Below are positions 36,004 to 45,864 of a stretch of 64,000 nucleotides of DNA, one piece after another (the stretch's first letter is position 1; every line of letters starts with the position of its first letter). The translations under genes were made by a program, and so were the position numbers. Source of the DNA: Herbaspirillum sp. (GTDB taxonomy: Bacteria > Pseudomonadota > Gammaproteobacteria > Burkholderiales > Burkholderiaceae_D); assembly GCF_017744395.1 (NCBI RefSeq), contig NZ_JAGIBI010000001.1, positions 1,178,001 to 1,242,000 of the forward strand, written 5' to 3'. The notes under the pieces were generated by a model. It saw nothing but the letters and a program-made list of their open reading frames with translations, had not been told where the DNA came from and made no database searches.

Positions 36004-36438
36004 TTAGACCAGGTTCAGCGTCACGTTGATGTTGCCGCGGGTGGCGTTCGAGTACGGGCACACCTGGTGGGCCTTCTCGACCAGATCTTGCGCCACGGCG
36101 CGGTCGATGCCCGGCAGCGAGATGTTCAGTTCTGCTTCGATGCCGAAACCGCCCGGGATCTGGCCGATGCCGACCTTGCCGGTGATGCTGGCGTCGGCGG
36201 GAACGGCGACCTTGGCCTGGCCGGCGACGAACTTCAGCGCGCCCAGGAAGCAAGCCGAGTAACCGGCTGCGAACAGTTGCTCGGGGTTGGTGCCCGGGCC
36301 GCCGGCGCCGCCCAGTTCCTTCGGGGTCGACAACTTGACGTCCAGCACGCCGTCGGACGACTTGGCGGAACCTTCACGGCCGCCGGTTGCGGTGGCGGTA
36401 GCGGTGTACAGGGCTTTTTCGATCTTGTTGGAAGACAT
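36004..36438 (-). CDS. ohr: organic hydroperoxide resistance protein Ohr
   Basis: A 144-residue OsmC/Ohr-family thiol peroxidase that reduces organic hydroperoxides. The active-site cysteines are present: Cys63 in [10 protein letters not shown] and Cys127 in [13 protein letters not shown], along with Arg21 (GGREG). [10 protein letters not shown] precedes the first cysteine. It is on the same strand as ohrR, 192 nt apart, the usual arrangement of an OhrR-controlled gene. A palindrome upstream (36568-36580) is the likely operator. Confidence 0.95.
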   Translation of the reverse strand: MSSNKIEKALYTATATATGGREGSAKSSDGVLDVKLSTPKELGGAGGPGTNPEQLFAAGYSACFLGALKFVAGQAKVAVPADASITGKVGIGQIPGGFGIEAELNISLPGIDRAVAQDLVEKAHQVCPYSNATRGNINVTLNLV

Positions 36439-36567
36439 TTTCTTTCCTTTCGGTTTTCAGGTTAAGGCCAATCATTGGAGATAAGGGGTGGCGAAAGATT
36501 CGCCGGGTTACCGCTGCTTCAATTCCAGGTCCTGCGCTTGCTGCTTAAAAAAACGAATAAATTATTT

Positions 36568-36580
36568 ACAATATAATTGT
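36568..36580. promoter_or_regulatory. putative OhrR operator upstream of ohr
   Basis: ACAAT-ATA-ATTGT is a 5-3-5 inverted repeat in AT-rich DNA between ohrR and ohr. MarR-type OhrR proteins bind AT-rich dyads of this kind. Confidence 0.55.
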
Positions 36581-36630
36581 GAACAATTTAATTTACACAA
36601 CAAAAAACATCGCTGCATCCATGCCGATGC

Positions 36631-37104
36631 TCACTCTTCCGCATCCAGCAAATTCTTGCGTACATCCTTGAGTTCGCCAACCAGTTTCTTCACCTCATCC
36701 AGCGGCGGCAGCATGCAGCTCATCCGGACCGGCACCGCTTTCGCCTTCTCGCGCAGCGCGCGGCCGGCATCGCTCAGGCTGACCACCACGCGGCGCTCGT
36801 CGCCGGCGTCGCGGGCCCGGTTCAGCAGGCCCATGGTTTCCATGCGCTTGAGCAGCGGGGTCAGCGTACCCGAATCCAGATACAGTCGGTTGCCCAGTTC
36901 GGACACGGTGATCTGGTCTTTCTCCCACAGCACCATCATCACCAGGTATTGCGGATAGGTGATGTCCAGCGCGCCGAGGAGTTTCTTGTACGCCTTGGTC
37001 ATCGCAAGCGAGGCCGAATACATGGCGAAACAGAGCTGGTTGTCGAGAAGCAGGGCTTCGTCGATCAGCGCGTCCGGCAGCTTCGGTGTTTTTGCGTTGT
37101 CCAT
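36631..37104 (-). CDS. ohrR: MarR family peroxide-sensing regulator OhrR
   Basis: A 157-residue MarR regulator. The sensing cysteine is Cys25 in LDNQLCFAMYSAS, the motif of OhrR proteins, which are inactivated by organic hydroperoxide oxidation. The HTH and wing follow (TVSELGNRLYLDSGTLTPLL and AGDERRVVVSLSDAG). The ATG at 37104 is preferred; 37113 is an alternative three codons upstream. It should repress ohr and itself; a dyad lies just upstream. Confidence 0.93.
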   Translation of the reverse strand: MDNAKTPKLPDALIDEALLLDNQLCFAMYSASLAMTKAYKKLLGALDITYPQYLVMMVLWEKDQITVSELGNRLYLDSGTLTPLLKRMETMGLLNRARDAGDERRVVVSLSDAGRALREKAKAVPVRMSCMLPPLDEVKKLVGELKDVRKNLLDAEE

Positions 37105-37129
37105 GTAGCGCATATTAAGCAGTTCAAAA

Positions 37130-37149
37130 TTAAATTGCAAGCAATTTAA
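37130..37149. promoter_or_regulatory. putative OhrR autoregulatory operator
   Basis: A perfect 9-2-9 inverted repeat (TTAAATTGC-AA-GCAATTTAA) lies 26 nt before ohrR. Confidence 0.6.
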
Positions 37150-37239
37150 ATAAATGTTTTTAAGACTGTTGCGAAATTCGCTTTCGCGGACGGCGCGGTA
37201 TCATTCGCGCTTTCCGGCCTTTCTCCACCCTGCTTTTCC

Positions 37240-38421
37240 ATGCATCAAGACCTTTCCGCTCCCGCCAATCCGCTCAAGACCCTCGACCTGTTCTGCCGGG
37301 TCGTCGACAACTACGGCGACATCGGCATCTGCTGGCGCCTGGCGCGCCAGCTGGCGCATGAGCACGGCATCGCGGTGCGCTTGTGGGTGGACGACCTGAA
37401 GAGCTTCCGGCGCATCTGGCCCGAGGTCGATACCGAGGCCGACGTGCAGCAACTGGCCGGCGTCACCGTGCAGCACTGGCGCGGCCAGGACGACGCGTTC
37501 ACGGCAGCCGACATCCCGGACATCGTGATCGAGTTCTTCGGCTGCGAGATTCCGCCGGCCTATGTCGAGGCGATGGCGCAGCGCGCCGTCAAGCCGGTCT
37601 GGTTCAACCTGGAAGGCTTGTCGGCCGAGCAATGGGTGGAAGGCTGCCACACCCTGCCCTCGCCGCACCGCTCGCTGAAACTGACCAAGTATTTCTTCTT
37701 CCCCGGCTTCAATGAGCGCACCGGCGGCCTGAGTTTCGAGGCCGACCTGGAAGCCCGGCGGCAAGCCTTCCTGCAGCAAGGCCAGGCCGCCGCCTTCCTG
37801 TCCGGCCTGGGCGTGACGCCGCCAGAGCAGGAAAGTCTCAAGCTGTCATTGTTCTGCTACGACTACGCCCCGGTTCCCGAACTGTTTGCCGCCTGGCAAG
37901 CCGCATCCGCCCCGGTCGCCTGCCTGGTGCCGGACGGCGTGGCGCGGGAGGCGGTCGAAGCTTTTCTCGGCGCCCCCATGCAGCCGGGCGCGGCCGCCAC
38001 GCGCGGCGCGCTGACCGTGCGCGTCTTGCCGTTCGTACCGCAGACCGACTACGACAAGCTCCTGTGGAGCTGCGACCTCAACTTCGTGCGCGGCGAGGAC
38101 TCCATCGTGCGCGCGCAATGGGCCGGCAAGCCCTTCATCTGGAACATCTACAAGCAGGACAAGAACCTGCACCACACCAAACTCAATGCTTTCCTGAAGA
38201 TCTACGACCCGGCCACGCCGGCGCTGGTTGAAGCCAACCACGCCTGGAACGGCGCCAGCCAAGCCGATGTTGACTGGCAGGCAAGCTGGCAGGCGCTGCG
38301 GGCGGATTTGCCGGCCCTGACGCAGGGAGCTGAGCAGTGGCTGCACAAGATGTTGGCAAATGGCGACTTCATGGCGAATTTGCTGACGTTCGCCCGCCGG
38401 CTGGTGGTGGAAGCCCCTTGA
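37240..38421 (+). CDS. earP: EF-P arginine rhamnosyltransferase EarP
   Basis: A 393-residue inverting glycosyltransferase (GT104) that attaches rhamnose from dTDP-rhamnose to Arg32 of EF-P. Family motifs are present: VVDNYGDIGICWRLARQL near the N-terminus (catalytic Asp27 region), and the nucleotide-sugar site RGEDSIVRAQWAGKPFIW followed by NIYKQDKNLH. It directly precedes efp, the usual pairing. The modification activates EF-P for rescue of ribosomes stalled at polyproline. Confidence 0.96.
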   Translation: MHQDLSAPANPLKTLDLFCRVVDNYGDIGICWRLARQLAHEHGIAVRLWVDDLKSFRRIWPEVDTEADVQQLAGVTVQHWRGQDDAFTAADIPDIVIEFFGCEIPPAYVEAMAQRAVKPVWFNLEGLSAEQWVEGCHTLPSPHRSLKLTKYFFFPGFNERTGGLSFEADLEARRQAFLQQGQAAAFLSGLGVTPPEQESLKLSLFCYDYAPVPELFAAWQAASAPVACLVPDGVAREAVEAFLGAPMQPGAAATRGALTVRVLPFVPQTDYDKLLWSCDLNFVRGEDSIVRAQWAGKPFIWNIYKQDKNLHHTKLNAFLKIYDPATPALVEANHAWNGASQADVDWQASWQALRADLPALTQGAEQWLHKMLANGDFMANLLTFARRLVVEAP

Positions 38422-38550
38422 AAATAGGGTAAAATAACGGGCTTAGTTTTTTAACGCTGTTTGGAATTCAATCGTACGTGGGCTTGCGGTGCAGTTTTGC
38501 CAGTAGGCTACTGACAGTTTGAAGAAACCTACTTTTCACGATACTCCGCT

Positions 38551-39126
38551 ATGAAATTTGCAAAAGAAATCCGCGTCGGCAACATCATCATGGTCGACGG
38601 CAAGCCTATGATCGTCCTGCGTTCCGACGTCAACGGTTCTTCCCGTACCGGCTTCACCTACAAGTGGAAGATGAAGAACCTGCTGACCAACAGCCCGCAG
38701 GAAAGCGTGTTCCGCGGCGACGACAAGTTCGACGTCGTGGTGCTGGACAAGAAGCCGGTCACCTACTCGTACTTCGCCGACCCGCTGTTCGTCTTCATGG
38801 ACGAAGAGTACAACCAGTACGAAATCGAAGGCGAGAACATGGGCGACGCCATCGGCTACCTGAAGGACGGCATGCAGTGCGAAGCCGTGTTCTACGACGG
38901 CAAGGCGATCTCGGTTGAAATGCCGACCACCATCGTGCGCAAGGTTGCCTACTCGGAGCCGGCGGTCAAGGGCAACACTTCGGGCAACGTCCTGAAGGAA
39001 GCCAAGATCGAAAACGCGATCGAAGCCAACCAGATCGTCGTGATGGTCCCGCTGTTCGTCAGCCAGGACGACGACATCGAAATCGACACCCGTACCAACG
39101 AGTACAAGAAGGTTGTCCGCGGTTAA
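38551..39126 (+). CDS. efp: elongation factor P (EarP type, Arg32)
   Basis: A 191-residue three-domain translation factor. Loop I reads [16 protein letters not shown], placing Arg32 at the tip where EpmA-type EF-P proteins carry Lys34, which matches the EarP gene just upstream. The C-terminal OB fold includes [20 protein letters not shown]. It relieves stalling at consecutive prolines. Its transcript ends at a strong terminator. A 6-1-6 dyad (38501-38513) lies in the 129-nt leader, significance unknown. Confidence 0.98.
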   Translation: MKFAKEIRVGNIIMVDGKPMIVLRSDVNGSSRTGFTYKWKMKNLLTNSPQESVFRGDDKFDVVVLDKKPVTYSYFADPLFVFMDEEYNQYEIEGENMGDAIGYLKDGMQCEAVFYDGKAISVEMPTTIVRKVAYSEPAVKGNTSGNVLKEAKIENAIEANQIVVMVPLFVSQDDDIEIDTRTNEYKKVVRG

Positions 39127-39143
39127 TCCTCCGCCGATGCAAT

Positions 39144-39175
39144 AAAAAAACGCTGCCTTGCGCAGCGTTTTTTTT
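39144..39175. terminator. bidirectional terminator between efp and the FCD regulator
   Basis: Stem AAACGCTGC / GCAGCGTTT with loop CTTGC, A-tract before and a run of T after. It serves efp and probably the convergent regulator gene. Confidence 0.88.
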
Positions 39176-39195
39176 CGTCCATTCAAAACAGGTTA

Positions 39196-40017
39196 TTAAT
39201 CCTTCGCCTTGACCTGCCGCGCCAGGTCCCGCGCCGCGGCCCGGCCGGCCGCACTGGCCCAGAACTCGCGGTCGGCCGCCTGGATGCGCTGCGCCGAATT
39301 CTCCATATGCTGCAAGGCGGCCGCGCGCGCCGCCGCCGGGTCGCCGTCGGCGATGGCCTGGGCGATGGCCGCATGCTCGCTGCGCACCTGCTGGCTGAAG
39401 TCGCTGCGGCGCGCCTCATTCATGCGCGCGACCCGGATGGCGGCGTGCAGGAACTGGCTCAGGAACTGCACCAGCGAGGTATAGAGCGGATTGTGGGCGG
39501 CGTTGGAGATCGCGGCATGGAAGGCGAAGTCTTCCTGCACGCCATCCCTGCCCTCTTGCGCGGCCCGGTCGATGTCCTTCAATGCCTGCTGGATCGCCAG
39601 GCTCTGCGCGCCGGTGCGGCGTTGCGCCGCCAATGCCGCCATCTCGCCTTCCACCCCGCGCCGCAGTTCGATCACCCGCAGCACCGCCCGGATCGAATCG
39701 CCCACGTCTTCGCCCGGCATGTCGAGCCTGAACGGCGTGGCCTGGTTGGCGCCCAGCACCACCGTGCCGCTGCCCCGGCGCGAACCGACCAAACCTTCCG
39801 ACTTCAGGCGCGAGATCGCCTCCCGGATCACCGTGCGGCTGACCGCGAAGCGCGCGGTCAGCTCCATCTCCGACGGCAGCCGCGTATCGGGCGCGAACTC
39901 GCCCTCGCGGATCTGCTGCGCCAGCACGCTGGTCACGTGGTCGGCCAGCGTGCCCTTGCCACGTTTGGAAACGGCGGCGGCCCTGGCTGTGGAGGTCTTG
40001 GCATCGGGATTCTTCAT
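39196..40017 (-). CDS. FadR/GntR-family (FCD) transcriptional regulator
   Basis: A 273-residue GntR-type regulator. The winged helix (about residues 33-90) includes DTRLPSEMELTARFAVSRTV and REAISRLKSEGLVGSRRGSG; the all-helical FCD effector domain follows, with metal-binding histidines in FHAAISNAAHN. The ATG at 40017 was preferred to one at 40047. It is divergent from denD; a palindromic operator fits FCD proteins and overlaps the denD promoter. It probably responds to a sugar acid used by DenD. Confidence 0.88.
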   Translation of the reverse strand: MKNPDAKTSTARAAAVSKRGKGTLADHVTSVLAQQIREGEFAPDTRLPSEMELTARFAVSRTVIREAISRLKSEGLVGSRRGSGTVVLGANQATPFRLDMPGEDVGDSIRAVLRVIELRRGVEGEMAALAAQRRTGAQSLAIQQALKDIDRAAQEGRDGVQEDFAFHAAISNAAHNPLYTSLVQFLSQFLHAAIRVARMNEARRSDFSQQVRSEHAAIAQAIADGDPAAARAAALQHMENSAQRIQAADREFWASAAGRAAARDLARQVKAKD

Positions 40018-40055
40018 GGCGCGCAATGATACCGCTTTTGGCCGCATGGCCTCAA

Positions 40056-40084
40056 AAAGTTGTATGACAACTTTCTGCTATAAT
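40056..40084 (+). promoter_or_regulatory. FCD operator and denD promoter
   Basis: AAAGTTGT-ATG-ACAACTTT (40056-40074) is a perfect 8-3-8 dyad of the GntR/FadR type, directly followed by TATAAT (40079-40084), a perfect -10. A regulator bound here would cover the -35 region. Confidence 0.65.
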
Positions 40085-40169
40085 CGCTGCCGATGCCCGC
40101 CATCCGACGACGGCTCGGCACAGGTTTCCAGACCGGGATATCCCACTACCAGACCAACGAGGAGAACAC

Positions 40170-41144
40170 ATGCATATCGTCATCACCGGCGGCGCCGGCT
40201 TTTTGGGCAGCCGCCTGGCGCGCCAGCTCCTGCAGCGCGGCACCCTGACCGGCCGCGACGGCAAGCAGCAGGAAATCAAGCGCATCACCCTGCTCGACGT
40301 GGTGCCAGCGCAAGGCTTCAACGACCCGCGCATCGAAGCCGTGACCGGCGACATCGCCGACGCCGCCGTGATCGAGCGCGTGATCACCGCCGATACGCAA
40401 TCGATCTTCCACCTGGCCGCCATCGTCAGCGGCCATGCCGAAGCCGACTTCGAACTGGGCATGAAGATCAACTTCGACGCCACCCGCGTCATCCTGGAAC
40501 GCGCCCGCCTGCTCGGCAGCAAGCCGCGCGTGGTGTTCACCAGCTCGGTGGCGGTGTTCGGCGGCGAGCTGCCGGCGGTGGTGCCGGACAACACCCTGCT
40601 GATGCCGCAAAGCTCCTACGGCGCGCAAAAGGTGATGGGCGAACTGCTGGTCAACGACTACAGCCGCAAGGGCTTCATCGACGGCCGCGCGCTGCGCATG
40701 CCGACCATCTCGGTGCGTCCCGGCGCGCCCAACAAGGCCGCCTCCAGCTTCGCCTCGGGCATCATCCGCGAACCGCTCAACGGCCAGCCCTCGGTCTGCC
40801 CGGTCGCGCCTGAGACCCGCATGTGGCTGATGTCGCCGCGCCAGGCCATCGCCAACCTGATCCACGGCCATGAGATCAACGGCGCCGACCTGGGCCTGGC
40901 CCGCTTCCTGTCGATCGACGGCCTGTGCGTGACCGTCAGGGAAATGGTCGACGCGCTGGAGCAGGTCGCCGGCAAGGAAGTGGTCAAGCTGATCGAATGG
41001 AAGGAAGACGAGGCCATCAAGCGCATCGTCAACTCCTGGCCGGGCGCTTTCGAAGCCAAGCGCGCCAAGGCGCTGGGCTTTACCGCCGATGCCAATTTCG
41101 CCGACATCGTGCGCGCCCACATCGAGGATGAAGTCAAGAAGTAA
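40170..41144 (+). CDS. denD: D-erythronate dehydrogenase (DenD)
   Basis: A 324-residue extended SDR (NAD-dependent epimerase fold). It has the cofactor motif GGAGFLG (7-13), catalytic Ser (VFTSSVAVFGGELP) and Tyr/Lys in SSYGAQKVMGELL. Segments such as RMPTISVRPGAPNKAASSFA and ETRMWLMSPRQAIANLIHG are typical of DenD, which oxidises D-erythronate to 2-keto-D-erythronate. The other D-erythronate catabolism genes (kinase, pdxA2, isomerase) are not adjacent. It may act on a related four-carbon or six-carbon acid. Divergent from an FCD regulator. Confidence 0.85.
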   Translation: MHIVITGGAGFLGSRLARQLLQRGTLTGRDGKQQEIKRITLLDVVPAQGFNDPRIEAVTGDIADAAVIERVITADTQSIFHLAAIVSGHAEADFELGMKINFDATRVILERARLLGSKPRVVFTSSVAVFGGELPAVVPDNTLLMPQSSYGAQKVMGELLVNDYSRKGFIDGRALRMPTISVRPGAPNKAASSFASGIIREPLNGQPSVCPVAPETRMWLMSPRQAIANLIHGHEINGADLGLARFLSIDGLCVTVREMVDALEQVAGKEVVKLIEWKEDEAIKRIVNSWPGAFEAKRAKALGFTADANFADIVRAHIEDEVKK

Positions 41145-41170
41145 GCGCTTCACGCTTTGCTTCTGACGGC

Positions 41171-41200
41171 AACGGCGCCCCTCGGGGCGCCGTTTTCTTT
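41171..41200 (+). terminator. rho-independent terminator after denD
   Basis: A perfect 11-bp stem AACGGCGCCCC / GGGGCGCCGTT followed by TTCTTT, 27 nt after denD. Confidence 0.85.
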
Positions 41201-41247
41201 GGCGGCGCATAATGCAGTCTCCAATAACGACACGCCAAGAGACCCGC

Positions 41248-41838
41248 ATGGACCGATCCACCCTCGCCGCCTATGACGGCAATGCCGCCGGCTTCGCGCA
41301 AGACTGGCACGACCAGCCGGCGCCGGAAGACCTGCACGCCATCGTGCGCCAGTACTTCGCCCCCGGCGCCTGCGCCGACATCGGCTGCGGCAGCGGCCGC
41401 GAGGTCGGCTGGCTGGATGCCTGCGGCTTTGCCGCGCACGGCTACGACGCCTCGGAAGGCTTGCTGGCCGAAGCCCGCCGGCGCTATCCGCAATCCCTCT
41501 TCACGCACGCCGCCCTGCCCGCGCTGGCCGGCATCGCCGACGCCAGCTTCGACAACGTGCTGTGCGAGACGGTGATCATGCACCTGCCTGCCGGGGATAT
41601 CGCGCCGTCGGTGGCGCGCATGGTCGCCATCCTCAAACCCGGCGGCACGCTCTATCTCAGCTGGCGCGTCACCAAGGACGGCGACCAGCGCGACAAGCAT
41701 GCGCGGCTGTATGCCTCGTTCGACGCCGGCCTGGTGCGCGGCGCATTGCAGGGTTGCGCGCTGTTGCTGGACGAAGAGGCGGCCAGCGCGTCCTCCGGCA
41801 AGGTGATCCATCGCCTGGTCGCCAGGAAGGCGGCCTGA
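41248..41838 (+). CDS. class I SAM-dependent methyltransferase
   Basis: The 196-residue protein has a SAM-binding Rossmann fold: motif I CADIGCGSGREVGWLDACGF (about residues 43-62), motif II GYDASEGLLAEAR, motif III FDNVLCETVIMHLP and motif IV LKPGGTLYLSW. The substrate is not evident. The ATG at 41248 follows AAGAGACCC; an in-frame ATG at 41212 adds 12 residues that are not family-like. Probably a single-gene unit convergent with mmsB. Confidence 0.85.
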   Translation: MDRSTLAAYDGNAAGFAQDWHDQPAPEDLHAIVRQYFAPGACADIGCGSGREVGWLDACGFAAHGYDASEGLLAEARRRYPQSLFTHAALPALAGIADASFDNVLCETVIMHLPAGDIAPSVARMVAILKPGGTLYLSWRVTKDGDQRDKHARLYASFDAGLVRGALQGCALLLDEEAASASSGKVIHRLVARKAA

Positions 41839-41856
41839 CGTCGGCCATTACCGACG

Positions 41857-41883
41857 AAAAAAAAGCGCGGCCACGGCCGCGCT
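41857..41883 (-). terminator. rho-independent terminator of the mmsA-mmsB operon
   Basis: On the minus strand a perfect 9-bp stem AGCGCGGCC / GGCCGCGCT is followed by eight T. It lies 52 nt after mmsB. Confidence 0.85.
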
Positions 41884-41934
41884 CAAAATCACTACTCCTC
41901 GGAGATCAAACAAACTTCGTGGACATCCCTGCCC

Positions 41935-42828
41935 TTACTTCGCCTTCCCCAGCAAATTGTAGATGCTGGAAAAATCCAGCTTGCCCGCACCGTTCTTGCT
42001 GTGGATGTCGTACAGGTTGCGCGCTGCCGCGCCCAGCGGGATCGAACTGCCGGTGGCCAATGCATTTTCTTCCGCCAGCCCCAGATCCTTCAGCATCAGG
42101 TCGACGCCGAATCCGCCGGCATAGTCCTTCGATGCCGGCGCGGTCTCCATCACGCCCGGGCAGGGGTTGTAGACTTCCAGCGTCCAGTTGCGGCCCGAGC
42201 TCTTGGACATGATCTCGGACAGCACCTTGGGATCCATGCCATTGGCCACGCCCAGGCGGATCGCCTCGGAAGTGCCGATCATCAGGATGCCCAGCAGCAT
42301 GTTGTTGCAGACCTTGACGGTCTGGCCGCTGCCGCTGTCGCCTGCGTGGTAGATCGCCTTTCCCATCTTTTGCAAATAAGGCTGGGCCGCGTCGAAGGCC
42401 TGCTTGCTGCCGCCGACCATGAAGGTCAGCGTGCCGGCCGTGGCGCCGTTGGTGCCGCCGGAGACCGGCGCATCCAGCATGTCGAAGCCTTTGGCCTTGG
42501 CCGCGGCGGCCACCTTGCGCGCTGCTTCCGGTGCGATGGTGGAGCAATCGATCAGCAAGGCGCCGGGCTTGGCGCTGGCCAGCACGCCCTTGTCTCCCAG
42601 ATACAGCGACTCGACGTGCTTGCTGGCCGGCAGCATGGTGATGACGACGTCGGCCTTGGCCACCGCCGCCATCGAGTCGGCTTCGGTCTTGCCGCCGGCT
42701 TCCACCAGCTTGTCGACGCTGGCCTTGACCAGGTCGTGCCCGCTGACCAAGAAGCCGGCCTTGACCAGGTTCTGCGCCATCGGCAAACCCATGTTGCCCA
42801 GGCCGATGAATACAACGTTGGCGCTCAT
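41935..42828 (-). CDS. mmsB: 3-hydroxyisobutyrate dehydrogenase MmsB
   Basis: A 297-residue NAD-dependent beta-hydroxyacid dehydrogenase. It shows VVFIGLGNMGLPMAQNLVKA (cofactor motif), DAPVSGGTNGATAGTLTFMV (substrate motif), GQTVKVCNNMLLG with the catalytic Lys, and KDLGLAEENA near the C-terminus. It converts 3-hydroxyisobutyrate to methylmalonate semialdehyde in valine catabolism, the substrate of MmsA encoded immediately upstream (10-nt gap). Confidence 0.93.
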   Translation of the reverse strand: MSANVVFIGLGNMGLPMAQNLVKAGFLVSGHDLVKASVDKLVEAGGKTEADSMAAVAKADVVITMLPASKHVESLYLGDKGVLASAKPGALLIDCSTIAPEAARKVAAAAKAKGFDMLDAPVSGGTNGATAGTLTFMVGGSKQAFDAAQPYLQKMGKAIYHAGDSGSGQTVKVCNNMLLGILMIGTSEAIRLGVANGMDPKVLSEIMSKSSGRNWTLEVYNPCPGVMETAPASKDYAGGFGVDLMLKDLGLAEENALATGSSIPLGAAARNLYDIHSKNGAGKLDFSSIYNLLGKAK

Positions 42829-42838
42829 GATGCCCTCC

Positions 42839-44347
42839 TTACTTCAGCGAAATGGTGGTGTTGACCTCGCCGGCCGCGTCTTCCGGCGCATACCAGCGTG
42901 CGGTGACGGTCTTGGTCTGGGTCCAGAAGGTCACCGCCTGCTTGCCGTTGGGTCCGAGATCGCCCAGCTTGGAGGCGCGCGAACCGGTGAAGCTGAAGTA
43001 GGCCACCGGCACCGGGATCGGCACGTTGATGCCGACCTGGCCGACGTCGATCTCATTCTGGAACTTGCGCGCGGCATAGCCCGAGCTGGTGAAGATCGAG
43101 GTGCCGTTGCCGTTGGGGTTGGCGTTGATGAAGGCGATCGCCTCGTCCAGCGTCTCGACTTCGACGATGCACATCGCCGGGCCGAAGATTTCCTGGGTGT
43201 AGATGTCCATGCTGGGCTTGACGCCGGTGAACACGGTCGGGCCGACGAAGTTGCCGTTCTCGCTGCCGGCCACCTTGAAGTTGCGGCCGTCCAGCAGCAG
43301 CTTGGCGCCCTGCTCGACGCCGCTGCCGATCAGGTGCTCGACGCGCTGCTTGGCCGCCGGCGACACCAGCGGGCCGACATCGGCCTTGCGGTCGCTGCCG
43401 GGGCCGACCTTCAGGGCCTTGGAGCGCTCGACGATCTCGGGGATCCATTCGCGGCTCTTGCCCACCAGCACCACCACCGAGTTGGCCATGCAACGCTGGC
43501 CGGCGGCGCCGAAGGCGGCACCCAGCAGGTTGTTGATGGCGTGGTCCTTGGGCGCGTCGGGCAGCACGATGCAGTGGTTCTTGGCGCCCATCATGCATTG
43601 CGCGCGCTTGCCGGCTTCGCTGGCGCGGCGGTAGACGTGGGTGCCGACATGGGTCGACCCGATGAAGGAGACCGCCTTGATGTCGGGATGGTCGCAGATC
43701 ATGTTGGCCACGTCGGGGCCGCCATGCACCACGTTCAGCACGCCCGGCGGCAGGCCTGCCTGGTTGGCCAGCTCAACCAGGAACAGCGAGGAAGTCGGGT
43801 CTTGCTCTGAGGGCTTGAGCACGAAGGTGTTGCCGCAGGCCACCGCGATCGGGAACATGAAGCAAGGCAGCATCACCGGGAAGTTGAAGGCGGTGATGCC
43901 GGCCCCCACGCCCAGCGGCTGGTAGAGGGTGTAGACGTCGACGCCGCCGGCCACGTTCTCGGCCATCTCGCCCAGTTGCAGCGAGGTGATCGAGCAGGCA
44001 TGCTCCACCACTTCCAGGCCGCGCATGACTTCGCCTTCGGCGTCGGGCAAGGTCTTGCCGTGTTCGCGGGTGATCATTTCGGCCAACGGAGCGATGTTGT
44101 CGCGCAGCAGTTGCTGGAATTTCAGCATGATGCGCATGCGCTGCGCCAGCGAGGTATTGCGCCAGGTCTTGAAGGTTTCCTTGGCGTTGGCGACGGCGCG
44201 GTCGACCTCTTCCCTGGTGGCGAACGGCACGCGCGCCACCACTTCCTGGGTCGCGGGATTGAGCACGTCGCGCCATTCCTTGGAAGTCGACTGCACCTTC
44301 TCGCCGTTGATGTAGAGGGGAACGTTGGGGATATTGGCTTGGCTCAT
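42839..44347 (-). CDS. mmsA: CoA-acylating methylmalonate-semialdehyde dehydrogenase
   Basis: A 502-residue aldehyde dehydrogenase. The active-site cysteine is in [15 protein letters not shown], the family-specific N-terminal segment is [19 protein letters not shown], and the nucleotide-binding [12 protein letters not shown] follows. MmsA converts methylmalonate semialdehyde to propionyl-CoA (and malonate semialdehyde to acetyl-CoA) in valine, thymine and inositol breakdown. It is the second gene after a branched-chain-type binding protein and precedes mmsB. Confidence 0.95.
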   Translation of the reverse strand: MSQANIPNVPLYINGEKVQSTSKEWRDVLNPATQEVVARVPFATREEVDRAVANAKETFKTWRNTSLAQRMRIMLKFQQLLRDNIAPLAEMITREHGKTLPDAEGEVMRGLEVVEHACSITSLQLGEMAENVAGGVDVYTLYQPLGVGAGITAFNFPVMLPCFMFPIAVACGNTFVLKPSEQDPTSSLFLVELANQAGLPPGVLNVVHGGPDVANMICDHPDIKAVSFIGSTHVGTHVYRRASEAGKRAQCMMGAKNHCIVLPDAPKDHAINNLLGAAFGAAGQRCMANSVVVLVGKSREWIPEIVERSKALKVGPGSDRKADVGPLVSPAAKQRVEHLIGSGVEQGAKLLLDGRNFKVAGSENGNFVGPTVFTGVKPSMDIYTQEIFGPAMCIVEVETLDEAIAFINANPNGNGTSIFTSSGYAARKFQNEIDVGQVGINVPIPVPVAYFSFTGSRASKLGDLGPNGKQAVTFWTQTKTVTARWYAPEDAAGEVNTTISLK

Positions 44348-44423
44348 GATGCGTTTTCCATAAGTGAGAAAGAAAGGCCGGAGCGATGCGAGACTGAAGG
44401 GAGCGCCGCTCCGGCAAAAAACA

Positions 44424-45656
44424 TTACTGCTTGACCAGCGGGCAAGCCGCGTCCATCGGGCGGAACGCCTGCTGGGCCGGGATCACCGACAGCAGCTTCA
44501 GGTAATCCCACGGCGCCTTGGATTCGGCCGGCGACTTCACCTGGTACAGGTACATGTCGTGGATCACGCGGCCATCGGGGCGGATCGAAGCGTTGCGCAT
44601 GACCACGTCGGAGATCGGGATCTCGCGCATCTTCTGCGACACCACTTTCCAGTCCGATGTCTTGGCGGCGGCGCGCGCCTTCAGGAAATGGTAGACGCTG
44701 GAATACACGCCGGCCTGCACCATGGTCGGCTTGTTGTTCTTGAACAGGGCTTCGAAGCGCTTGGAGAAGCCGCGGGTCTGCTCGTCGTAGTCCCAGTAGA
44801 AACCGTCGGTATAGACCAGGCCCTGGGCCGCATCCAGGCCCAGCGCGTGGACGTCGGACAGGAACACCAGCAGCGCCACCAGGCGCTGGTCCTTGCCGCC
44901 CACCGCGAACGAGCGCGCCTGCTTGATGGCGTTGACAACGTCGGTGCCGCCGTCGGCCAGGCCGATCACCTGCGCCTTGGAAGCCTGCGCCTGCAGCAGG
45001 AAGGAAGAGAAATCGGAAGCATTGAGCGGATGGCGCACCGAACCCACCACGGTGCCGCCGTTGGCCTTGACCACGTCGGAGGCATCCTTCTCCAGCGAAT
45101 GGCCGAAGGCGTAGTCCACTGTCACGAAGTACCAGGACTTGTTGCCCAGCTTGGTCAGCGCAGCCGCTGCGCCGGCCGCCTGCGAATAGGTATCGAACAT
45201 CCAGTGGAAGCCGTTGGTCGCGCATTCGGCGGTAGTCAGGGCGCCGGTGGCCGGGCCGCTGTACATGGCGATGCCGCCCTTTTCCTTGATCAGCTTTTGC
45301 ACCGCCAGCGCCACCGAGGAGTTGGTCAGGTCGGCGATGGCCTCGACCTTGTCGCGGTCCAGCCATTCGCGGGCGCGGGTCACGCCCACGTCCGGCTTGT
45401 TCTGGTTGTCGGCCGACAGGATGTCGATCTTCATGCCCTTGCATTCGGCCTTGAGGCAGTCTTCCACCGCCATCTTGGCGGCCACCACCGAGCCCTGGCC
45501 GCCCATCGCGGAATACGGGCCGGACATGTCGGTCAGGATGCCGATCTTGACGGTGTTGGGATCTTGCGCGGCAGCCGGGGCGGCTGCGCCAAAGAGGGAA
45601 ACCGCACAGGCAACTGCCGCTGCCATGACGGAACGGCCGAATACGTTCTTACGCAT
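44424..45656 (-). CDS. ABC transporter substrate-binding protein, branched-chain amino acid type
   Basis: The 410-residue protein is a type I periplasmic binding protein (LivK/Peripla_BP_6). The signal peptide ([20 protein letters not shown]..., cleavage near AAA-Q, residue 30) is followed by [20 protein letters not shown] and [19 protein letters not shown]. It is transcribed before mmsA and mmsB, 76 nt upstream, suggesting supply of a branched-chain compound for valine-type catabolism. No permease or ATPase genes are present here. Start at 45656 is supported by the signal sequence and AAGGAGAC. Confidence 0.9.
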   Translation of the reverse strand: MRKNVFGRSVMAAAVACAVSLFGAAAPAAAQDPNTVKIGILTDMSGPYSAMGGQGSVVAAKMAVEDCLKAECKGMKIDILSADNQNKPDVGVTRAREWLDRDKVEAIADLTNSSVALAVQKLIKEKGGIAMYSGPATGALTTAECATNGFHWMFDTYSQAAGAAAALTKLGNKSWYFVTVDYAFGHSLEKDASDVVKANGGTVVGSVRHPLNASDFSSFLLQAQASKAQVIGLADGGTDVVNAIKQARSFAVGGKDQRLVALLVFLSDVHALGLDAAQGLVYTDGFYWDYDEQTRGFSKRFEALFKNNKPTMVQAGVYSSVYHFLKARAAAKTSDWKVVSQKMREIPISDVVMRNASIRPDGRVIHDMYLYQVKSPAESKAPWDYLKLLSVIPAQQAFRPMDAACPLVKQ

Positions 45657-45864
45657 TTTGTCTCCTTGATATTGTCGTTTTTGTCGGTTGCGCCTGGCGT
45701 TGCATCGACGCCGGGTCGCACCGCATGATCTCCTGCCGCGGGAAGCACGCTTCCTCTGCAGCAAGTGTATTTTGCATGTGCGTTAATATCGATACAATAA
45801 CCATAAATTCAAAAGGCTTTTGCATCTATGCAAAACATCCGGCATATCAACAGGAGAGCGCACG

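Noticed and set aside
38501-38513. 6-1-6 dyad in the efp leader as a riboswitch or operator
   Set aside because: Too short and isolated to assign a function.
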